A DNA stretch of 61,146 nt from Mycobacterium sp. E183 (GTDB lineage Bacteria; Actinomycetota; Actinomycetes; Mycobacteriales; Mycobacteriaceae), in the NCBI RefSeq assembly GCF_001667735.1, contig NZ_LZJN01000052.1:1-61146 (forward strand), written 5' to 3'. The notes beneath the pieces were generated by a model. That model did not search any database, was not told where the DNA came from, and saw nothing but the letters and a program-made list of their open reading frames with translations. Made by a program: the position numbers and the translations under genes. Position 1 is the stretch's first letter. The number at the start of each line of letters is the position of its first letter. This document shows positions 43,093-52,965 of the stretch, one piece after another.

Positions 43093-44663
43093 TGACCGGT
43101 GCGGAGCCTTCTCGCGCTCACACGACAGCCGAAAAGCTGGCCGAGCTACACGTTCGCATGGAGCTGGCCAAGGAGCCCGGCGGTGAGAAGGCCGTCGCCA
43201 AGCGTGACAAGAAGGGCATCCCCAGCGCCCGGGCCCGCATCCACGCACTGGTCGACCCGGGCACCTTCCTCGAGGTCGGCGCGCTCGCCAAGACACCGAA
43301 CGACCCGAACGCGCTCTACGGCGACGGGTGCGTCACCGGACACGCCACGATCGACGGCCGGCCCGTCGGGGTTTTCTCGCACGACCAGACGGTGTTCCAG
43401 GGCACGGTCGGCGAGATGTTCGGCCGAAAGGTCGCGCGGCTGATGGAGTGGTGCGCGATGATCGGCTGCCCGATCATCGGCATCCAGGACTCCGGCGGAG
43501 CCCGCATCCAGGACGCGGTCACCTCGCTGGCGTGGTACGCCGAGCTTGGCCGGCGCCACGAGGCGCTGTCGGGACTGGTGCCGCAGATCTCCCTCATCTT
43601 CGGCAAATGTGCCGGGGGAGCGGTGTATTCGCCGATCCAGGACGACCTGCTGGTCTCGGTGCGCGACCAGGGCTACTTCTTCGTGACGGGTCCCGACGTG
43701 ATCCGGGAGGTCACCGGCGAGGAGGTCACCCTCGACGAGCTCGGCGGCTCGGACGCGCAGGCCCGCTACGGCAACATCCATCAGGTGGTGGATTCCGAGG
43801 CCGAGGCGTTCCAGTACGTGCGGGACTTCCTGTCGTTCCTGCCCTCGAACTGCTTCGACAGGCCGCCGATCGTCAACCCCGGGCTGGAGCCGGAGGTCAC
43901 GCCGACCGATCTGGAGCTCGACTCGATCGTGCCGGACTCCGACAACATGGCCTACGACATGCACGAGATCCTGCTGCGCATCTTCGACGACGGTGACTTC
44001 CTCGAGGTGGCCGCGCAGCACGGGCCGGCCATCATCACCGGATACGCCCGCGTCGACGGGCACCCGGTGGGCGTGATCGCCAACCAGCCCATGTACCTGT
44101 CCGGGTCGATCGACAACGAGGCGTCCGACAAGGCGGCGCGGTTCATCCGGTTCTGCGACGCGTTCAACATCCCGCTGGTCTTCGTGGTGGACACCCCGGG
44201 GTTCCTGCCGGGCGCCGAGGAGGAGAAGCGGGGCATCATCAAGCGCGGTGGGCGGTTCCTCTACTCCGTCGTCGAAGCCGACGTGCCGAAGGTGACCATC
44301 ACCGTCCGCAAGTCCTATGGCGGTGCCTACGCCGTGATGGGCTCCCGGCAGCTGACCGCCGACTTCAACTTCGCCTGGCCCACCGCGCGCATCGCGGTGA
44401 TCGGCGCCGAGGGCGCAGCCCAGCTGCTGATGAAGCGGTTCCCCGACCCGACCACGCCCGAGGCGCAGCAGATCAAGAAGGACTTCATCGAGGGCTACAA
44501 CCTCAACATGGCGATCCCGTGGACGGCCGCCGAGCGCGGCTTCATCGACGCGGTCATCGACCCGCACGACACCCGGCTGTTGCTGCGCAAGTCGATGAAG
44601 TTGTTGCGCGACAAGCAGTTGTGGTTCCGCACGGCACGCAAGCACGGGCTGATCCCGGTCTAG
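43092..44663 (+). CDS. accD4: Propionyl/acyl-CoA carboxylase beta subunit AccD4
   Basis: A 523-residue carboxyltransferase subunit that, with AccA3 and AccD5-type partners, makes the carboxylated long-chain acyl-CoA extender for Pks13. Both crotonase-like halves are visible: the N-terminal [19 protein letters not shown] with [12 protein letters not shown], and the C-terminal [20 protein letters not shown] with [16 protein letters not shown]. The length matches the M. tuberculosis protein. The GTG start overlaps the pks13 stop by one base, showing tight coupling. Confidence 0.97.
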   Translation: MTGAEPSRAHTTAEKLAELHVRMELAKEPGGEKAVAKRDKKGIPSARARIHALVDPGTFLEVGALAKTPNDPNALYGDGCVTGHATIDGRPVGVFSHDQTVFQGTVGEMFGRKVARLMEWCAMIGCPIIGIQDSGGARIQDAVTSLAWYAELGRRHEALSGLVPQISLIFGKCAGGAVYSPIQDDLLVSVRDQGYFFVTGPDVIREVTGEEVTLDELGGSDAQARYGNIHQVVDSEAEAFQYVRDFLSFLPSNCFDRPPIVNPGLEPEVTPTDLELDSIVPDSDNMAYDMHEILLRIFDDGDFLEVAAQHGPAIITGYARVDGHPVGVIANQPMYLSGSIDNEASDKAARFIRFCDAFNIPLVFVVDTPGFLPGAEEEKRGIIKRGGRFLYSVVEADVPKVTITVRKSYGGAYAVMGSRQLTADFNFAWPTARIAVIGAEGAAQLLMKRFPDPTTPEAQQIKKDFIEGYNLNMAIPWTAAERGFIDAVIDPHDTRLLLRKSMKLLRDKQLWFRTARKHGLIPV

Positions 44664-44697
44664 CGTCAGGCCGAACGGCCGGCCAGTCAGGGGGATC

Positions 44698-46065
44698 ATG
44701 TCGGAGAATCTCGAGGCAGTCGATCCCGTCACGGCAGCAGTGCAGAAGTGGCAATCGGTGCATGCCGCGCTGGGGCCGCAACACGAATCAACTTTGGCCG
44801 CGCGACTGGCGCTGGCCGAGGCGCGGCAGAATGCCGGCGACACGCTAGGTGCTGTCGGTGACGCCGGTGCAGTCCTCGATACACGTCGCGAGGTACTCGG
44901 ATCCGAACACCCGGATACTCTCGCGGTGGCCGGCGCGGTGGCACGGTGGCGCTTCCTCCTCGGTGACATCGGCGCGGTTGACCAACTGCGCGAACTGATT
45001 CCGGCGATGGTTGGGGTGCTGGGCGCCGAGCACCCCGACACGCTCCGTGCGAGTCATGTCGTGGCCTACGTCGAGTATCCCCATGAGGATGCGGCGACCA
45101 GGCTGGTTCGCTGGGTGCGGTTGTGCGGCGCCGAAACTCGCGTGTTCGGTGTCGAGCACGAGGTGACGCTGTCGGCGGCCTACATGGTGGCGCAGGCCCG
45201 CTACGACCTCGGTGACCCTTTCGGCGCCAGCTCAGATGCGGTGCCCGTGGTGACGTACCGCCGCCAACTACTGGGGGCGCATCATCCCGAGACTTTGGCC
45301 GCCCAACTGGCGCGGCTGGGTTGGCTCGGGGAAGCCACAGGCCCCACCAGCTTCGTTCTGAAGAGCCTCAACGAACTGATAACGACCGCCGAAAACGCGC
45401 TCGGCCACGACGACGAAATTACTTTGCGGGCGCGTTACGTTCGTGCGCTCTTGACGCCGAAAACCTCCGGTACCGAAGTGGACTGCATCTCCGAGTGGGA
45501 CCTGCTGGCCGAGGACCTGACCCGCGGCCTCGGCGAGGCGCACCCGCTGAGCGTCGGTGCGCGCGAACAGCGTTCGGCGGCGTACGCCGAGTGGGAGCAG
45601 GACCTCAACGAGGTGCGCGACCTGGCCTTCCATTTGTTCGTCGACGTGGAATCCGAAGAACGCGACATCGACCAGCCTCCGGGACGCGACTGGCTGGACA
45701 CCGGAGACCTCGACGAAGACGCGGTCGAGAAGGTGACCGAGGACGCCGACGACCAGCGCGCCGAGCGCGCCGCGTTGATGGAAAATGTTGTGGCGGCCAA
45801 GAAAGCGTTGTCCCGCAGCGCCCGCGCCGCGGGCAATGACGCCTACGAGACGTTGCTGTGGCGTTATTTCCTGGCCTGGCGGTTCTGGGAGGGGCACGAA
45901 TTCGAGGCGGCCGGCGAGCGGACCCGGCGGCTGATCGACGATTGCGCGCGGCTGCTCGGCGACGACCATGAACTCACGGAGGCGTCGCGAACGATGTTGC
46001 ACTTCATCGACACCCGCACCTGGAGCGGTCTGCCACTGTTCTGGGATGGCAGCGCGATGGTCTGA
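44698..46065 (+). CDS. Tetratricopeptide-repeat protein behind the mycolate operon
   Basis: A 455-residue soluble protein without signal or membrane helix. The N-terminal ~280 residues contain kinesin-light-chain/NB-ARC-type TPR units spaced about 42-50 residues, each with an LGxEHPDTL-like turn (ALGPQHESTLAARL, VLGSEHPDTLAVAG, VLGAEHPDTLRASH, VFGVEHEVTLSAAY, LLGAHHPETLAAQL, ALGHDDEITLRARY). An acidic middle (about 310-360) and a helical C-terminus (LLGDDHELTEASRTML) follow. It starts 34 bp after accD4 behind a GGGGGAT site, so it may be cotranscribed. It is probably a protein-interaction scaffold; partner and role are unknown. In M. tuberculosis this place holds a transposase gene (Rv3798). 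Confidence 0.78.
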   Translation: MSENLEAVDPVTAAVQKWQSVHAALGPQHESTLAARLALAEARQNAGDTLGAVGDAGAVLDTRREVLGSEHPDTLAVAGAVARWRFLLGDIGAVDQLRELIPAMVGVLGAEHPDTLRASHVVAYVEYPHEDAATRLVRWVRLCGAETRVFGVEHEVTLSAAYMVAQARYDLGDPFGASSDAVPVVTYRRQLLGAHHPETLAAQLARLGWLGEATGPTSFVLKSLNELITTAENALGHDDEITLRARYVRALLTPKTSGTEVDCISEWDLLAEDLTRGLGEAHPLSVGAREQRSAAYAEWEQDLNEVRDLAFHLFVDVESEERDIDQPPGRDWLDTGDLDEDAVEKVTEDADDQRAERAALMENVVAAKKALSRSARAAGNDAYETLLWRYFLAWRFWEGHEFEAAGERTRRLIDDCARLLGDDHELTEASRTMLHFIDTRTWSGLPLFWDGSAMV

Positions 46066-46209
46066 CGGGATCCTGGTGTTTCACCACGATCACGAAATCA
46101 GTCATGGTTCCGCACCGAGCGAACGTGTGGGCTGATCGCGGTCCAGACCGGCTGCGGGGCAGTATCATTGGTCGCTTCGGCAGCGTCTCGACCCTCATAT
46201 GCCGACCGT

Positions 46210-46227
46210 GATATCGCGAGCGATATC
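46210..46227. promoter_or_regulatory. Perfect 8-bp-arm palindrome between convergent genes
   Basis: The arms GATATCGC and GCGATATC surround a GA spacer. It lies in the 217-bp gap between the TPR gene and fadE35, which converge, so it is in no promoter of the flanking genes. No U-tract follows on either strand, so it is a poor intrinsic terminator. It could be a protein-binding site or a remnant. Confidence 0.4.
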
Positions 46228-46282
46228 AAATCCGTGGATCGAGTGGTGTTTGTCGCACGACGCGACCGGCGGGTGATGATCG

Positions 46283-48055
46283 TTAGCCCGTGAACGCGCC
46301 ATCGACCAGGTCGTCGAACCGCTCCAGCGCCTCGTCGGATTCGGCGTCGATGCCGCGCAGCGCCCCCCGATCCGCGAGGTACCGGTGCGCATACAGCCGG
46401 GCTACCAACGCCTTTCGCTCCCCGCCGCGGGCCTCGCGCTCCCAGGCGGCCTGCTCGGTGAGCAACGCCGCGGCATAGACGTCGCCCATGAATTGGGCCA
46501 GCGGGAACAGCCGCGCCTCGGCCATGTCGCGGTCCAGCTTGGACCACGCCGTGATGGCGGCGTCGAGATCCTCGATGCGCCCGGCGACCAGCCGTGTGGT
46601 GTCGTCGTCATCCGACACCGACACCGCGTCGCGCAGCCGCGCCAAAAACCGCTCGTGCGCGCGGGTCTGCTCGATGCCGCGCCGCACATCCAGGCACAGG
46701 ATGTTGTCCGGCCCCTCCCAGATGGTGTTCACCTGCGCGTCGCGCAGCAGCCGGGCCACCGGCCAGGTCTCGATGTAGCCGTTGCCGCCGTGGATTTCGA
46801 TCGCGTCGGACGCCGCGGTGATGCCGAGCCGGCACACTTTCAGTTTGGTCACCGGCACCGCGATGCGCTGCCGCATGGCCCGCGGCTGGCGATGATTGGT
46901 GGCGCCGGTGCCGTCGAAAACCATTGCCTGCGCGGCTTCCACGTCGACGATCAGCTCCGCGAGCTTGCGCCGCATCAGCGGCTTGTCGATCAGCGCGCCG
47001 CCGAACGCGTGCCGCTGCCGGGCATAGCACAACGACTCGACCAGGGCGCGGCGCGCGTTACCCAGGCCGAACAGGGCGATGCCCAGGCGCGCGGCGTTGG
47101 TCAACTCCATCATGCGGCCCAGGCCCTTCCCGTCCGATGGCCCGGCTTCGCCGCTGGGCTCTCCCGACAGCAGAAACGCTTCCGCGTCAACGAATTCCAC
47201 CTCGCCGGAGGCCACCGAGCGGGTGCCGAGCTTGTCCTTCAGGCGGCGCACCCGCACCCCGTTGCGCGACCCGTCGCGGCGGGTGCGCAGCACCAGGAAG
47301 TTGGCGACGCCCCGCGTCGAGTCGGGTGCGCCCTCCGGCTTGGCCAGCACGACGAAGGCCTCGCCGGCGCAGTTGGAGGCAAACCACTTGAACCCGTTGA
47401 GGATCCAGGAATCCCCGGCCCGGGTCGCCGTGGTCTCCAGCGCGCCCAGGTCCGAGCCGCCGGTGCGTTCGGTCAGCAGCTGCGCCGTCTCCCCGGCCCA
47501 CTCGCCCGAGGCGAACTTGGCCAGCACGTGCTCGCGCACGTCGGCAGGCGCGTAGGCGGCCACCAGCGAGGAGACCATGCCACCGCCGGTGCCCAACGCG
47601 CAGCCCATCCCGATGTCGGCCTGATTCAGCAGGTAGTTCGACGCGAACAGGCCCAGGCCTGAGCTCACCTTGGCGGCGCGGGCGTCGTTGCGCAGCGCCT
47701 GCTGGGCGTCCAGGACCGCGCGCTTGGACTGGGTGAAGGACGCCGGCATGACGACCTGGCTGACGTCGTGTCCCCACCGGTCGTAGCGTTCCAGCCGCGG
47801 CGGGTTGTGGTCGGTCTCCTCCGCCCATTTCGCGACCGCGCCGCCCATCAGCTCGCCCATGCGCACCAGGTGCGGCTCCACCACCGCCAGCTCGTCCGGC
47901 TGCAGGTAGTACGCCATGATGAACTGCAGGGTGGGGTCGGTCAGGTACCAGTTGAGACCGGCGGCCCCGCGATAGTCCTCGGTCCGGTAGCGCTGCGCTT
48001 TCTCCTCGGTGGAGAAGGGCAGCCTGTCCACCGCCTCCGCGGCGTAGTCGCTCAT
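46283..48055 (-). CDS. fadE35: Acyl-CoA dehydrogenase, AidB-like (FadE35)
   Basis: A 590-residue flavoprotein of the acyl-CoA dehydrogenase superfamily, close to the 588-residue FadE35 of M. tuberculosis. Signatures include ETAQLLTERTGGSDLGAL (flavin/substrate strand), GFKWFASNCAGEAFVVLAK, YARQRHAFGGALIDKPLMRRKLAE and IEIHGGNGYIETWPVARLLRDAQVNTIWEG with the family's arginine and glutamate positions. The extended length and helical C-terminal domain resemble AidB rather than classic FadE enzymes. The substrate is unknown. It lies 10 bp behind the FHA gene on the same strand, so the three minus-strand genes probably form an operon. Confidence 0.9.
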   Translation of the reverse strand: MSDYAAEAVDRLPFSTEEKAQRYRTEDYRGAAGLNWYLTDPTLQFIMAYYLQPDELAVVEPHLVRMGELMGGAVAKWAEETDHNPPRLERYDRWGHDVSQVVMPASFTQSKRAVLDAQQALRNDARAAKVSSGLGLFASNYLLNQADIGMGCALGTGGGMVSSLVAAYAPADVREHVLAKFASGEWAGETAQLLTERTGGSDLGALETTATRAGDSWILNGFKWFASNCAGEAFVVLAKPEGAPDSTRGVANFLVLRTRRDGSRNGVRVRRLKDKLGTRSVASGEVEFVDAEAFLLSGEPSGEAGPSDGKGLGRMMELTNAARLGIALFGLGNARRALVESLCYARQRHAFGGALIDKPLMRRKLAELIVDVEAAQAMVFDGTGATNHRQPRAMRQRIAVPVTKLKVCRLGITAASDAIEIHGGNGYIETWPVARLLRDAQVNTIWEGPDNILCLDVRRGIEQTRAHERFLARLRDAVSVSDDDDTTRLVAGRIEDLDAAITAWSKLDRDMAEARLFPLAQFMGDVYAAALLTEQAAWEREARGGERKALVARLYAHRYLADRGALRGIDAESDEALERFDDLVDGAFTG

Positions 48056-48065
48056 GGGTGAGACG

Positions 48066-48512
48066 CTACGCGCTGGTGAGGAAGACCAGACGGACCCTGC
48101 CGATTTGGATTTCGTCGCCGTTGGCCAGCACCGCCGAGTCGACCGGCTCCCGGTTGACGTAGGTCTGGTTCATGCTGCCCACGTCGACGACGCGGAATTG
48201 CTTTCCGTCGCTTCGGAATTCGGCGTGCCGGCGGCTGACGGTGATGTCGTCGAGATAGATGTCGCTCTCGGGATGGCGGCCGGCGGAGACCACGTCTGCG
48301 CTCAGGGAAAAACGCGAACCGGCGTTGGGGCCACGCTTGACGACGAGCAGCGCCGAGCCTGGGCGCAACCCGGCGGTGTCCTCGATCGCGGCATCGGCGG
48401 CGGTTGCCGGCGCGTCGAGCTCGGCGGGCATGGCGCTGCCGATGGCGCCGGTGCGGTCCTCCGGGTCTTCGCGCCGAGTTGGCCGGTGCGGCGTCGACCC
48501 CGTGTCGCTCAC
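48066..48512 (-). CDS. GarA-like FHA-domain protein without the phospho-switch
   Basis: A 148-residue protein starting at GTG 48512, overlapping the upstream stop codon (GTGA). The C-terminal ~100 residues are an FHA domain very close to mycobacterial GarA: PGSALLVVKRGPNAGSRF, SAGRHPESDIYLDDITVSRR, NREPVDSAVLANGDEIQIG and a final RLVFLT. Phosphothreonine-binding residues Arg79 and Ser93 are present. The GSxNGT loop reads GSMNQT (Gln116 in place of Gly). The N-terminus lacks the ETTS kinase-substrate motif GarA uses for intramolecular switching. It therefore looks like a constitutive paralogue of GarA (Rv1827 elsewhere in the genome) rather than GarA itself. Confidence 0.82.
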   Translation of the reverse strand: MSDTGSTPHRPTRREDPEDRTGAIGSAMPAELDAPATAADAAIEDTAGLRPGSALLVVKRGPNAGSRFSLSADVVSAGRHPESDIYLDDITVSRRHAEFRSDGKQFRVVDVGSMNQTYVNREPVDSAVLANGDEIQIGRVRLVFLTSA

Positions 48513-48967
48513 GCGGCTCGCGGCAGGTCCGGGTTGGCCGCCGTCGCCTGCGATGTCGGGCGCTGCGGCGCCGGCACCCAACCGACGTAGGTCAGGTACA
48601 GCCCGACCAGGGTGAAGACGACGCACGCCGTGATCCACCAGCCCTGCGCGCCGATCATGTCGTTGGCCAGCGCGGCGAAGAACCTGGGAAATGCCACCAG
48701 CAGCAATCCGCGCAACACGATCAGCCAGCCGACGAGGGAAACCGTGACCGCCGCGGCGCCGCGCCAGCTTTGGTGGGCCGCAACGATGGTCAGGCCGATC
48801 AGCAGGATGAAGGCTCCGGTCACGAAGGTCCACATCGAATTCGCCTCGAACTGCGACAGCAGCGACTGCATGTCCGAGGCGCGCGCCACCGCCGTCACAT
48901 CGACGACGACGAGGAAGGGGCCGAGCACGCGGCAGAAGAAGCGTGTCGACTGTTGGGAAGCGTCCAT
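48509..48967 (-). CDS. Small four-helix membrane protein upstream of the FHA gene
   Basis: A 152-residue protein from ATG 48967 (MDASQQSTRFFCRVLG). Four hydrophobic helices are visible: FFCRVLGPFLVVVDVTAVA, MWTFVTGAFILLIGLTIVA, AAVTVSLVGWLIVLRGLLLV and WWITACVVFTLVGLYLTYVG. The C-terminal tail is Pro/Ala-rich (PAPQRPTSQATAANPDLP). No recognised motif is present. It is translationally coupled to the GarA-like gene, so the two may act together, for example an FHA protein recruited to a membrane partner; that is speculation. Confidence 0.75.
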   Translation of the reverse strand: MDASQQSTRFFCRVLGPFLVVVDVTAVARASDMQSLLSQFEANSMWTFVTGAFILLIGLTIVAAHQSWRGAAAVTVSLVGWLIVLRGLLLVAFPRFFAALANDMIGAQGWWITACVVFTLVGLYLTYVGWVPAPQRPTSQATAANPDLPRAA

Positions 48968-49076
48968 TGCCGTACCTTTCATCCGACGCCGGTCACGCGG
49001 CGACCCCTTTATCGGAGCACTCGACCGCGGCGTCGTGATAGGGACTTAAGGCACTGCCCGCTCCCCAACGGCGTGG

Positions 49077-49580
49077 TTATACCGGGGCGACGAACTCTGA
49101 TGTGTAGAACTCCGCCGGATTCTGCGAGTTAGCGTTGGTCCGTTCGATAATCACCCAAACTCCAGTCGTGCCGGGACGAATGGTGTCTTGGACGGTCGTT
49201 GTTCCGGTGCCCGCCGCATCGATATCCATGCCCGCGAAAGCGGTGCCGGGATCACCCGGACCGCAGGTGCTCGACGAGGGTCGGGGCATCTGGATCAGCC
49301 CGACGTCGAAGTGGGTGCCGGGCTCGGGCTCGTCGTACAGGTGCACCTCCGCGAGCGCTCTTGACCCGCTGGTACGGATCACCGCCGAGCCGGTGCCGAG
49401 CATCGGGCTCGGCACCTTCGGGGCCACGCCGACGCGGCTGAAATCGCAGCGCCGCAAATAGTTGTCCAGCACCACCGTGGTGCCGCCTTCGGCGTGGGCC
49501 TTGACGCCGAACGTCATCGCCCAGGTGATCGCCACCGCGATCAGCGCCGCACATGTTCGGATACGTCTAAGCGTGTACAT
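49077..49580 (-). CDS. Small secreted hypothetical protein
   Basis: A 167-residue protein with a typical Sec signal (RRIRTCAALIAVAITWAMTF, cleavage around AHA/EGG). The mature part is beta-rich with two cysteines (YLRRCDFSRV and SSTCGPGDPG) that could form a disulfide, and several Gly/Thr-rich turns. I do not recognise a domain. It has its own A/T-rich upstream region and is separated by 109 bp from the membrane-protein operon, so it may be regulated separately. A secreted ligand-binding or wall-associated role is possible but not shown. Confidence 0.72.
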   Translation of the reverse strand: MYTLRRIRTCAALIAVAITWAMTFGVKAHAEGGTTVVLDNYLRRCDFSRVGVAPKVPSPMLGTGSAVIRTSGSRALAEVHLYDEPEPGTHFDVGLIQMPRPSSSTCGPGDPGTAFAGMDIDAAGTGTTTVQDTIRPGTTGVWVIIERTNANSQNPAEFYTSEFVAPV

Positions 49581-49737
49581 GGGCCCACCTGTTTCTCCCG
49601 TGTGAACTGAATCACAGCGGTTAGGTATTAACCAGGGCCCGGCAAAATCAAACCTATTTCCGGCAATTACTCATTCGTTAATTTGTGCGGTTATTGGGCG
49701 GCTGACGAATTGCGGGAGAAAAGGCGTTTATTACGCC
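49581..49737. promoter_or_regulatory. A/T-rich spacer between embB and the secreted protein gene
   Basis: A 157-bp region clearly less GC-rich than the flanking genes. It contains GGTTA (49619-49623) and TAACC (49629-49633) as a short inverted repeat and several ATTAA/TTAAT runs. It is the promoter region of the secreted protein (start 49580) and also holds the embB terminator. No specific regulator site is claimed. Confidence 0.4.
49717..49737 (-). terminator. Possible intrinsic terminator directly after embB
   Basis: A 5-bp stem GGCGT/ACGCC (49723-49727 with 49733-49737) with a 5-nt loop immediately follows the embB stop. On the minus strand it is followed by TTTTCTCCC. The stem is short, so termination efficiency is uncertain. 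Confidence 0.45.
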
Positions 49738-52700
49738 CTACGGTTTAATGCGGATCGGCCCGGGAGACCACCAGCCGCTACGGGTCGCGGTGCCCAGATC
49801 GAGCTGCGCGGGATGGGCATCGGCGACGGTGTCGAACTTGCGCAGCGATCCCCAGTCCCGGCCCCAGTCGTGCGACAGGTAGGTCGACATCACGTGGGCC
49901 CGCAGCAGCAGATCGGTGATGCCCAGCAGGCCGCCGTTGACGCCGTCCTGCCAGGTGTCGGTGTCCTGCTTCTTGGCGTTGTAGTCCGGGGTGATGCGGA
50001 ACCTCGGGATCTCGGTGACACCGTTGACATGCAACATCGGCTGCTGGCACGGGAAGGCCAACCCGACCGCCCAGTCCATCAGCACCGGCTGCGTCGAGCC
50101 GACATACTCCTGCAACGAGCGCAGTTCCGGCACCCGCGGCGGGGTGACCGCGATCCAGTCGTCCGGCGTCAGCGACAGGTCTTCGGCGACGAGCCGCACG
50201 GCGACGGCGTCCGCCGGGATCTGCGAGCGCGCGAAGCGCAGGTTGCGCCACACCTTGGGTTGCTCGCCGTAGAGGTCGTAGGGCACCAGCCTGCCGCCCG
50301 GCTGCACGGAGCCGCCGGGACCGGGACGGCCGAACTCCAGCTCGACCGTCTGGCCGCTGGTGTGGTGATGCAAGATGCTGTTGCCGGCGATCGTGCCCGC
50401 CGCGGTGACGACTACCAGCGGGTGCCCGTCATCCGCCTTCGGCAGCTGATACCACGCGGAGGTGAGCCGGCTCTGCCGTTGCGCCCCGGTCGTGTAGCTC
50501 CCGGCCAGGGGGACCTGCTCGGCGTTGAGGCCGTACGGCAGCGGCACCGTCGATCCGTTGACGCCGGGCGTCGTCAGCTTCAGCGGCGCGTCCCAGTCGT
50601 AGTCGGTGCCCGGCTGCGGCACCGACGTCTCCTTGACCGACTCGGCCAGGGTGCGGTCCGGAACACCGTTGGGAGTGAATCCCGTCGGGTTCACGCCCCC
50701 GAGCGCCCCCAGCGGACCGTAATCGCCGGGCAGGGGCGCCATGAAGCCGGCGTTGCTGTCCGGTTCGACGAGCACGTCGTCGGCCAGGCCGCAGCCTCCG
50801 CTGAACTCGCGCAGGTTGTCCCAGGCATTGGAGTAGGTGGGGTATTGACGCACGATGCCGGCCACCATCGACGCCACGAACACCAGCGCCATGAAGCCGG
50901 CCGCCAGCGGGATCGGCGCGGCGGTCAGCGCTCGCGCCAGGCGGCCCTCGCCGTGGCTGGTGTCGGCGAAATGCAACCAGGCCGCATACACCGCGGCAAT
51001 CACGAACAGCGCGAAAAAGATTGTGCTGATCGAGATTCCGCCGACCCTGGGCATGCTGCTGTTGAACGGCACGCCGTAGCTGGAGACGTACCACCAGCCG
51101 TTGGTGGTGGCGAAGCACAGCGCCAGAATGAACAGCACCGCCGCGAGGAACGCCATCCGGTTGCGCGACCAGCGCAGCACCTTCGGCGACACCAGCACCG
51201 TCGTCAGCGCGGCCATCGCCGCGCCCACCGCGGCGAACAGCCCGAAGTGGTGCACCCACTTGGTGGGGGTGAACATCAGGAAGAACATGGTGCCGAAGAT
51301 GACACCCATCAGGCGCCACGCCGGCCCGCGGGCCACGCCCGGAACTCGCTTGCGCCGCAACATGATGAACATGGCGGTGAACAGGCACAGCGCGGTGATC
51401 AGGAAGCCGAAGCGGCGCGAGAGTGAACCGTCGACGGTGGGCAGAATCAGGTAGTAATAGCGCAGGTTTTCGGTGTACCAGGCCTGGCTGGGCCCGATCG
51501 CGGTCCGAATCCTGGTGGCTTCCAACACCGTTGACAGCGTCTGATCGGCGAACACCACGGTCAGGATGACCGTTCCGGCGGCCAGCATCGGCGCCACCAG
51601 CGGCAAGGTGCCGACCAGCCGATGCCGGCGGACCAGGATACGCAGGATCGGACGGCCACCGGCGACCAGTGCGGCCACGGCGATCAATCCGGTGGGCTGG
51701 ACGCCGAGGGTGAACGCCGCGGTGATGACCGCCAGCGCGGCGGGAGTCAACCGGCTGTAACGCATGGAGCGCTCGATGAGCACGTAGGTGATCAGCGAAC
51801 CGACGGCGATGATCGGCTCCGGGCGCAGGCCGTTGTCGAACGGCATCCACGCGGTGAGCAGGACCAGGCCCGCCGCCCAGTTCGCCGCCTTGCTGCCGGC
51901 GACCGCGGGCCCGAGACGGGGCAGCACCTCACGCGAAAGCAGCAGCCAGCAGACGATTCCCGCGATCAGGTCCGGCAGGCGCATCCACAGGCTGGCGTCG
52001 CTGACGTGGGTCATCAACGCCAGCAGGTTGTAGTACCACCCGAACGGGTCCTCCGGACTGCCGAACCAGCGGAAGTAGTTCGACATGTAACCGGCGTGGT
52101 CGGCGACCCGGGCCATGCCCAGGATGTAGCCGTCATCGGACGAGTTCGCCCCGATCACGTGCCACAGCAGGAACCCGAAGATGACCGTGACGTCGGCCAG
52201 CGTGAAGGTGCGCCAGTTCGCCGGAATGAGCCGGCGCATCCGGTGGCCGTCCAGCTGGTCCAGGCGCCACAACGCGATCAACGCGACGATCGTGGACACG
52301 ATGGCCAGCACCATCGCGGTCAGCTTCAAAGTCGTTGGGGTGGTGGAGAACCGGGTGTCGATGGTGGCCGACAGTTTCAGGCCCGGCGGGGCCGGGCCGG
52401 TGAGGTCGGTGAACACCCCGACGATCTGCGGCCGCAGGTTCGGGTCGGGGAAACCGCCCCCGATCGGCCTGCCGGCCGAATCCTTCAGCCCGACGAAGGT
52501 GGCGAAGGCGCCGGCTTTCGTCGAGGTGATCTCGATGCGCTGGCATTGCGGGCCGGCCACCTGGTCTCGAGACGCGCTGGCGATCACCACATTGCGGTCG
52601 GTGACGTCGACGCGTTTGGCGTTGACGACGACGAACAGCGCGTTCAGCGCGGCGTCCTTGCCCTTCTTGGGCGCCGTGCTCAGGACGACCCCGCCGTCCG

Positions 52701-52965
52701 ACGGCAACGCGCTCACCACCGAGCACGGCACGGTTGCGGTCACGTCCACCGGCGTCAGTGAAATCAACGGCGCGGTAACGCTGTTCAGCTGGCCGCCCTG
52801 GGGCCAGCTGAGGGTGGCGGTGGTCTGCACGACGGGCAGCAACGGCGTGGCGACCGACAGGACGAAGCCGATCAAGCCGGCGATCGTCGCGACCCAGCGC
52901 GTCGCGCGCACGTTTTGACCGGCGGTCGCCTTGTCTTCGCGGTTGTTCACGGTCGTGATGCTCAT
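49738..52965 (-). CDS. embB: Arabinosyltransferase EmbB
   Basis: A 1075-residue GT-C arabinosyltransferase that adds arabinose to arabinogalactan and is the main ethambutol target. It has an N-terminal carbohydrate-binding loop domain, about 15 membrane helices and a C-terminal domain. The catalytic DDG motif is [15 protein letters not shown]. Met284 corresponds to M. tuberculosis Met306 and Gln475 to Gln497, both wild type. The position of Gly406 is Pro384 here (GLRPEPIIA), as in the EmbA and EmbC paralogues. Its start overlaps the embA stop (ATGA). It is last in the emb cluster. Confidence 0.97.
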   Translation of the reverse strand: MSITTVNNREDKATAGQNVRATRWVATIAGLIGFVLSVATPLLPVVQTTATLSWPQGGQLNSVTAPLISLTPVDVTATVPCSVVSALPSDGGVVLSTAPKKGKDAALNALFVVVNAKRVDVTDRNVVIASASRDQVAGPQCQRIEITSTKAGAFATFVGLKDSAGRPIGGGFPDPNLRPQIVGVFTDLTGPAPPGLKLSATIDTRFSTTPTTLKLTAMVLAIVSTIVALIALWRLDQLDGHRMRRLIPANWRTFTLADVTVIFGFLLWHVIGANSSDDGYILGMARVADHAGYMSNYFRWFGSPEDPFGWYYNLLALMTHVSDASLWMRLPDLIAGIVCWLLLSREVLPRLGPAVAGSKAANWAAGLVLLTAWMPFDNGLRPEPIIAVGSLITYVLIERSMRYSRLTPAALAVITAAFTLGVQPTGLIAVAALVAGGRPILRILVRRHRLVGTLPLVAPMLAAGTVILTVVFADQTLSTVLEATRIRTAIGPSQAWYTENLRYYYLILPTVDGSLSRRFGFLITALCLFTAMFIMLRRKRVPGVARGPAWRLMGVIFGTMFFLMFTPTKWVHHFGLFAAVGAAMAALTTVLVSPKVLRWSRNRMAFLAAVLFILALCFATTNGWWYVSSYGVPFNSSMPRVGGISISTIFFALFVIAAVYAAWLHFADTSHGEGRLARALTAAPIPLAAGFMALVFVASMVAGIVRQYPTYSNAWDNLREFSGGCGLADDVLVEPDSNAGFMAPLPGDYGPLGALGGVNPTGFTPNGVPDRTLAESVKETSVPQPGTDYDWDAPLKLTTPGVNGSTVPLPYGLNAEQVPLAGSYTTGAQRQSRLTSAWYQLPKADDGHPLVVVTAAGTIAGNSILHHHTSGQTVELEFGRPGPGGSVQPGGRLVPYDLYGEQPKVWRNLRFARSQIPADAVAVRLVAEDLSLTPDDWIAVTPPRVPELRSLQEYVGSTQPVLMDWAVGLAFPCQQPMLHVNGVTEIPRFRITPDYNAKKQDTDTWQDGVNGGLLGITDLLLRAHVMSTYLSHDWGRDWGSLRKFDTVADAHPAQLDLGTATRSGWWSPGPIRIKP

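Noticed and set aside
37759..43296. 1845-codon open frame antisense to pks13
   Set aside because: It is fully shadowed by pks13, whose domains and active sites are clear. Long antisense frames are expected in GC-rich coding DNA. No ribosome site or protein family supports it.
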